Of a stretch of 10,077 bases of DNA, positions 7,057 to 10,077 are shown piece by piece. The notes under the pieces were generated by a model that saw only the letters and a list, made by a program, of their open reading frames with translations, was not told where the DNA came from and ran no database searches. The position numbers and the translations under genes are program-made. This DNA comes from Opacimonas sp040514355 (lineage in GTDB: Bacteria; Pseudomonadota; Gammaproteobacteria; Enterobacterales; Alteromonadaceae): positions 1-10,077 of the forward strand of contig JBEVCF010000066.1 in the NCBI GenBank assembly GCA_040514355.1, given 5' to 3'. Position 1 is the first letter of the stretch; the number at the start of each line of letters is the position of its first letter.

Positions 7057-7287
7057 CTATTCTTTAAAAAAATTATCAGATTGTTCGGCTAATAATGCTT
7101 CGATATCCTCGATATCAGGAAAATGGTTGGTTTCTTGATCTTTGTTCCCTCCGCAGGGGAGTGCTTTTTCTTCATTCGCCCATTCTCCAAGATCGATTAG
7201 TTGGCATTGTTTAGAGCAAAAAGGACGGAAAGGCGAGGTAGGTCCCCAAACTACTGGCTTGTTACACTGTGGACACTGCACTTCCAT
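7057..7287 (-). CDS. yacG: DNA gyrase inhibitor YacG (small zinc protein)
   Basis: Small zinc-ribbon protein of 76 residues. In E. coli YacG binds GyrB and inhibits DNA gyrase. The zinc ligands are C5 and C8 (CPQC) and C24 and C28 (CSKQC), followed by the family signature IDLGEWANEE. The tail after residue 50 is acidic and looks disordered, slightly longer than in E. coli YacG (65). Its ATG shares one base with the zapD stop (TGATG), so translation is almost certainly coupled to zapD. The order coaE-zapD-yacG is conserved across gammaproteobacteria and supports the call. Confidence 0.95.
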   Translation of the reverse strand: MEVQCPQCNKPVVWGPTSPFRPFCSKQCQLIDLGEWANEEKALPCGGNKDQETNHFPDIEDIEALLAEQSDNFFKE

Positions 7288-8039
7288 CAGCAGCAGGCCA
7301 TTTTAAAAGCAATATTTTCATCCATACTCGCAGCTTGGTCGTCCTCTGGGGTAAAGCGCATAAAACGAATCGAGTAACGGTATTTATTACCGCTTAGTGT
7401 TGGGTAGTAGCCTTGACCATCATTTTGTTCGATGCGAATGAGTTCTACCTTATTATCCGCAACACCCTGGTAGAAACCATTTTCAGCAAGTGTATCAACT
7501 AAGTGTTTGCGATTGCGAATAAAACTCAAGGCCTGCTGTACAGACTGTTCTAACAGCGAAAGGTTGGATAACCAACGCTTACAATCACTCAGTTTTTGCT
7601 GTTCCGGCAAACTTAACCAGTAGTGTAATTTGGGTAAATCAAATGAACATGTCGCACCTGGTATACTAAAACGCTGGCGGATAGCAGAGAGAAATTTATC
7701 CGTTTTGAGTGCTTTACCAATCCGAGTCGTATTGAGCAAGTCACTAATATATTGCTCAGTACTGGCCTTAGTTCGATGCAAAGTCGCTTTGTCCACATTA
7801 GGGAAGTCCATCCAAGCATCAAGAACAAGGGTGTAGTTTTTTAGATCACGCAATAATTCGGTTTTTAAATCGATACGTTCAATAAGGTCAAGTAACGTAA
7901 AAAAATCACGAAAAAACTGAACTTCAGAGTGCTGCTTACAAATTTTGTCAGGGTCGTGTAAGGCGTTGAACAGATGTTCAACCCTAAGATAATTTCGCAC
8001 TTTCTCATTCAGTGGAAACTCGTACACTGCTAGACTCAT
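7287..8039 (-). CDS. zapD: Cell division protein ZapD (Z-ring-associated, DUF1342)
   Basis: Cytoplasmic factor that binds the FtsZ C-terminal peptide and bundles protofilaments, stabilising the Z-ring. The chosen start gives 250 residues (E. coli 247). The N-terminus YEFPLNEKVRNYLRVEHLF matches the family start, an all-helical domain follows, the conserved FSIPG...CSFDLPKLHYWL block falls at about 124-142, and the C-terminus has an IRFM block and ends in ACC as in E. coli. An upstream in-frame TTG at 8072 would add 11 residues but has no SD and the extra residues do not fit the family; the ATG at 8039 has AGGAG at 8050-8046 with good spacing. That SD is the 3' arm of a perfect small hairpin. 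Its partner FtsZ is encoded at the other end of this window. Confidence 0.96.
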   Translation of the reverse strand: MSLAVYEFPLNEKVRNYLRVEHLFNALHDPDKICKQHSEVQFFRDFFTLLDLIERIDLKTELLRDLKNYTLVLDAWMDFPNVDKATLHRTKASTEQYISDLLNTTRIGKALKTDKFLSAIRQRFSIPGATCSFDLPKLHYWLSLPEQQKLSDCKRWLSNLSLLEQSVQQALSFIRNRKHLVDTLAENGFYQGVADNKVELIRIEQNDGQGYYPTLSGNKYRYSIRFMRFTPEDDQAASMDENIAFKMACC

Positions 8040-8044
8040 TAGAC

Positions 8045-8062
8045 ACTCCTCAACACAGGAGT
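8045..8062 (-). promoter_or_regulatory. zapD ribosome binding site held in a perfect hairpin
   Basis: On the minus strand ACTCCT (8062-8057) and AGGAGT (8050-8045) form a perfect 6-bp stem with a 6-base loop. The 3' arm is the SD itself (AGGAG, 8050-8046), six bases before the ATG at 8039. This SD settles the zapD start. The hairpin could lower or condition initiation. The structure is seen directly; a regulatory role is inferred. Confidence 0.55.
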
Positions 8063-8070
8063 CAATAAAC

Positions 8071-8099
8071 AATATATCGTGTTGAATTTCAAGTGGTAA
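8071..8099 (-). promoter_or_regulatory. Candidate internal promoter for zapD-yacG-acylase
   Basis: In the 64-base gap between coaE and zapD, on the minus strand, TTACCA (8099-8094) and TATATT (8076-8071) are separated by 17 bases. The -35 matches consensus at 4 of 6 positions and the -10 at 5 of 6. Transcription would start near 8064, placing the SD hairpin at the very 5' end of a leader of about 25 bases. The region is AT-rich, so a chance match is possible. Confidence 0.35.
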
Positions 8100-8103
8100 T
8101 TAA

Positions 8104-8700
8104 TTATTTCACCGCATTAATGTAAAAATGATGTAATTTTTTTACGGTCTCGACTGTTTCATCAGGTGTACCGTTGTTATCGATCACGAAATCAGCTCGT
8201 TCGCAACGTTGCTTGCGCGGCATTTGTTGCGCCATAATACGTTTTATATTATTCAAATCAACGCCATCGCGGTCCATTGCCCTAGTTAACTGCGTGGTTT
8301 CATCTACATCGACGACCACAGTACTATTACACATACTATCGAGTTGGTTTTCGAACAGTAAAGGCACCGCTAAAATCGTATAAAAACTATGACTTTGCGC
8401 AAGCTCAGCAAGCATCTTGTTGCGAATTAACGGGTGTAATTGAGCATTCAACCATGTTGTGAGAGTAGGGTCTTGAAATACGCGCTCTCTGAGTAAAGCG
8501 CGATTGAGTTCGCCTTGCTTGTTGAGGATCTCAACACCAAACTTGTCTACGATCTGCTGTAAGCCAAAAGAACCAGGGGCAACCACCTCTCGTGCGATGA
8601 CATCCGCATCGATGACATTGACGCCCAGCTTTGCAAAGGCGTCAGATACCAAGGTTTTACCCGAGCCAATCCCACCAGTAAGGCCGACTACATAACTCAT
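8104..8700 (-). CDS. coaE: Dephospho-CoA kinase
   Basis: Phosphorylates the 3'-hydroxyl of the ribose in dephospho-CoA, the last step of coenzyme A synthesis, in the cytoplasm. It has 198 residues from the chosen start (E. coli 206). The P-loop GGIGSGKT is at 9-16, DADVIAREVV at 31-40 (CoA-domain acid D33), HPLI at 89-92, VPLLFEN at 112-118 and DNNG at 174-177. The ATG at 8700 overlaps the pilD stop by four bases (ATGA), a classic coupled arrangement, and places the P-loop at the usual distance from the N-terminus. A TTG at 8712 would add four residues with no support. The SD is weak (TTGGT), consistent with coupling. The next gene, zapD, starts after a 64-base gap. Confidence 0.97.
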   Translation of the reverse strand: MSYVVGLTGGIGSGKTLVSDAFAKLGVNVIDADVIAREVVAPGSFGLQQIVDKFGVEILNKQGELNRALLRERVFQDPTLTTWLNAQLHPLIRNKMLAELAQSHSFYTILAVPLLFENQLDSMCNSTVVVDVDETTQLTRAMDRDGVDLNNIKRIMAQQMPRKQRCERADFVIDNNGTPDETVETVKKLHHFYINAVK

Positions 8701-9596
8701 ATGATTAACCAATTATAGTAATAAGATAAGATGTCATCTCCGTATAACATCGTCAACCAACCCGCGAGCCCTAAAAAAGGACCGAAGGGAAAGGCATTGT
8801 TAGGTACAGTGTGGTCGGCTTGTTTGGCAAGCTGACGCAAAGGCAGCATTAAGGCCACAAGCACACCCGTTACAGAGGATAACAAAATAACAATGAGCAG
8901 GTGTTGCCAGCCAACAAATGCACCGATGGCCGCTAATAGTTTGAAATCACCATGCCCTATGCCTTCTTTGCCCGTCAATATTTTGAATACCCAATAAACG
9001 CTCCACAAGAATATATATCCCAACGCCGCACCAATCAAAGCTGATGTGGTATCAACGAAAAGGTTTTGCGTACTGACTAACAAGCCTAGCCATAATAAGG
9101 GGAGGGTAAGAGAATCGGGCAGTAACATCTTGTCTAAATCGATAGCGATCATTGCAATCAGAAAATAACTGACGAGTAACATGACGGGGAGTTGCCAACT
9201 CCATCCAAAATGCCATGCTGTCCACATTCCGGTTATTGCCGTTATGCCTTCAATCATGGGATAACGAACTGAAATAGGGCCATGGCATTGATTGCATTGC
9301 CCTTTTTGTAACCAATAACTGATCACAGGGATATTTTCAACAGCCTTAATAATATGTCCGCAATGGGGACACGTTGAGGCTGGTAAAGCCAGATTGAAAC
9401 GCTCCGATAGAGGTATGTTGCCAGGCAAAGGCTTGGTAAATGTGACTTGGTAATAATCGATGAACTCTTGGATCCAGTCGCGCTCGATCATAATCGGTAG
9501 ACGATACACCACAACATTTAAAAAGCTACCGATCAGTAAGCTGAATAACCCAGTGAGTAAGATAACTAAGCTTGGATATTGGGCTAACACGTCCAT
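8697..9596 (-). CDS. pilD: Type IV prepilin peptidase/N-methyltransferase PilD
   Basis: Inner-membrane aspartyl protease that cleaves the leader of type IV prepilins (and usually type II secretion pseudopilins) and methylates the new N-terminus. It has 299 residues. A first membrane segment (about 8-31) contains the GSFLNVVVYRLP motif. A cytoplasmic loop carries two CxxC pairs (C76/C79, C101/C104) typical of full-length bifunctional enzymes. Then come several hydrophobic segments with the catalytic aspartates D153 in IDLDKMLLPD and D217 in GHGDFK. The ATG at 9596 begins just before the first membrane segment and has only a weak A/G-rich SD; a 32-base gap separates it from pilC. The partner genes pilB and pilA are probably beyond the right edge. 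Confidence 0.97.
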   Translation of the reverse strand: MDVLAQYPSLVILLTGLFSLLIGSFLNVVVYRLPIMIERDWIQEFIDYYQVTFTKPLPGNIPLSERFNLALPASTCPHCGHIIKAVENIPVISYWLQKGQCNQCHGPISVRYPMIEGITAITGMWTAWHFGWSWQLPVMLLVSYFLIAMIAIDLDKMLLPDSLTLPLLWLGLLVSTQNLFVDTTSALIGAALGYIFLWSVYWVFKILTGKEGIGHGDFKLLAAIGAFVGWQHLLIVILLSSVTGVLVALMLPLRQLAKQADHTVPNNAFPFGPFLGLAGWLTMLYGDDILSYYYNWLII

Positions 9597-9628
9597 TTTG
9601 TCTGTTCTTTATCTGCAAAGTGGCATTG

Positions 9629-10077
9629 TTATACCACGTTACCCATTTGAAATATAGGTAAATACATGGCCATGATGAGACTCCCCATTACAAGGCCTAG
9701 TACAGCCATAATGAACGGTTCTAATAAACGGGTCAAATTATCCACTAAATCATCTACCTGTCTTTCATAAATATCAGCAACTTTTGTCAGCATGTCATCC
9801 ATTGAGCCCGCTTCCTCACCAATCGCAATCATTTGGACCACCATCTCTGGAAAGACTCCAGTTCCACGCATTGCTGTAAACACTTGATTTCCGCCTGCGA
9901 CTTCACTGCGAATAAACTGAGTCGCAGTGCGATACACGATATTACTAGATGCGTTTGCAGCCGCATCTAAAGCGCTCATCAGTGGTACGCCTGCAGCAAA
10001 GGTTGTGGCTAAGGTTCGGGTAAAACGCGCAATAGCCGCTTTCTGTAAAATCTCGCCCACGACAGGGAGTGTTAAGG
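9629..10077 (-). CDS. pilC: Type IV pilus inner-membrane platform protein PilC, C-terminal part (cut by window edge)
   Basis: Polytopic platform protein that links the PilB/PilT motors to pilus assembly in the inner membrane. Only the last 148 or so residues are visible. The frame stays open to the right edge through LTLPVVGEILQKAA, so the gene starts outside the window; the GTG at 10060 is an internal valine, not a start. The visible part is the second T2SSF/GspF domain: the ARFTRTLATTFAAGVPL block, the GEEAG turn, and the final membrane segment LEPFIMAVLGLVMGSLIMAMYLPIF. PilC proteins are normally about 400 residues. Location directly before pilD supports PilC over the type II secretion homologue GspF. 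There is no sign of frameshift or truncation at the C-terminus. Confidence 0.95.
   Translation of the reverse strand, partial: LTLPVVGEILQKAAIARFTRTLATTFAAGVPLMSALDAAANASSNIVYRTATQFIRSEVAGGNQVFTAMRGTGVFPEMVVQMIAIGEEAGSMDDMLTKVADIYERQVDDLVDNLTRLLEPFIMAVLGLVMGSLIMAMYLPIFQMGNVV

Noticed and set aside
8037..8065. TTGACT (8065-8060) with TCTAAT (8043-8038) as a minus-strand promoter
   Set aside because: It would start transcription inside the zapD coding region, after the ATG, and has no gene to serve; the upstream TTACCA/TATATT pair is better placed.
8040..8072. Upstream TTG start for zapD adding 11 residues
   Set aside because: There is no SD before the TTG, the extra residues do not match the family N-terminus, and the ATG at 8039 has a strong AGGAG.
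8701..8712. TTG start for coaE adding four residues
   Set aside because: The ATG at 8700 gives the typical ATGA overlap with pilD and the normal CoaE N-terminus.
10058..10060. GTG at 10060 as the start of a short 143-residue gene
   Set aside because: The frame continues open to the window edge with PilC-like residues (LTLPVVGEILQKAA), so this is an internal valine of a longer pilC.

Overview
The window looks like ordinary core chromosome of a gammaproteobacterium. Base composition is moderate to AT-leaning. Protein sequences and gene order fit an Alteromonadales- or Vibrionales-type marine lineage rather than the Enterobacterales, but the sequence does not fix a genus. All strong protein identities are to housekeeping families. 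I see no mobile element, CRISPR array, tRNA, rRNA or integration scar, and no gene-free stretch over 300 bases. I found no previously undescribed system; the points worth a second look are regulatory details and two accessory genes set into conserved neighbourhoods.

Plus strand, 1-6172: this is the downstream end of the division and cell-wall (dcw) cluster. ftsZ (Z-ring tubulin) is followed by lpxC (committed step of lipid A synthesis) behind a near-consensus sigma-70 promoter. Next comes a membrane-anchored, coiled-coil M23 (LytM-type) metallopeptidase occupying the slot that secM holds in E. coli, then secA (Sec translocase motor) and mutT (8-oxo-dGTP hydrolase). Spacing between M23, secA and mutT is tight and the Shine-Dalgarno (SD) sequences of secA and mutT are poor, so translational coupling is likely.

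Minus strand, 10077-6176: this is a convergent operon read from the right edge. It holds the C-terminal part of pilC (type IV pilus inner-membrane platform, cut by the window edge), pilD (prepilin peptidase), coaE (dephospho-CoA kinase), zapD (FtsZ-bundling factor), yacG (small zinc protein, gyrase inhibitor), and finally an aspartoacylase/aminoacylase-3-like zinc deacylase not found at this position in E. coli. pilD/coaE overlap by 4 bases and zapD/yacG by 1. The last gene ends 3 bases from the end of mutT, so the two operons meet tail to tail with almost no spacer.

Functional links: FtsZ, ZapD and probably the LytM-type protein concern division and septal wall remodelling. LpxC balances outer-membrane synthesis against growth. 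SecA exports envelope proteins. PilC and PilD serve pilus (and possibly type II secretion) biogenesis. MutT, CoaE and YacG are nucleotide, cofactor and DNA-topology housekeeping. Two non-coding structures stand out. One is a terminator-like hairpin that encloses the lpxC promoter -10 box and abuts the lpxC SD. The other is a small perfect hairpin that captures the zapD SD just downstream of a candidate internal promoter.
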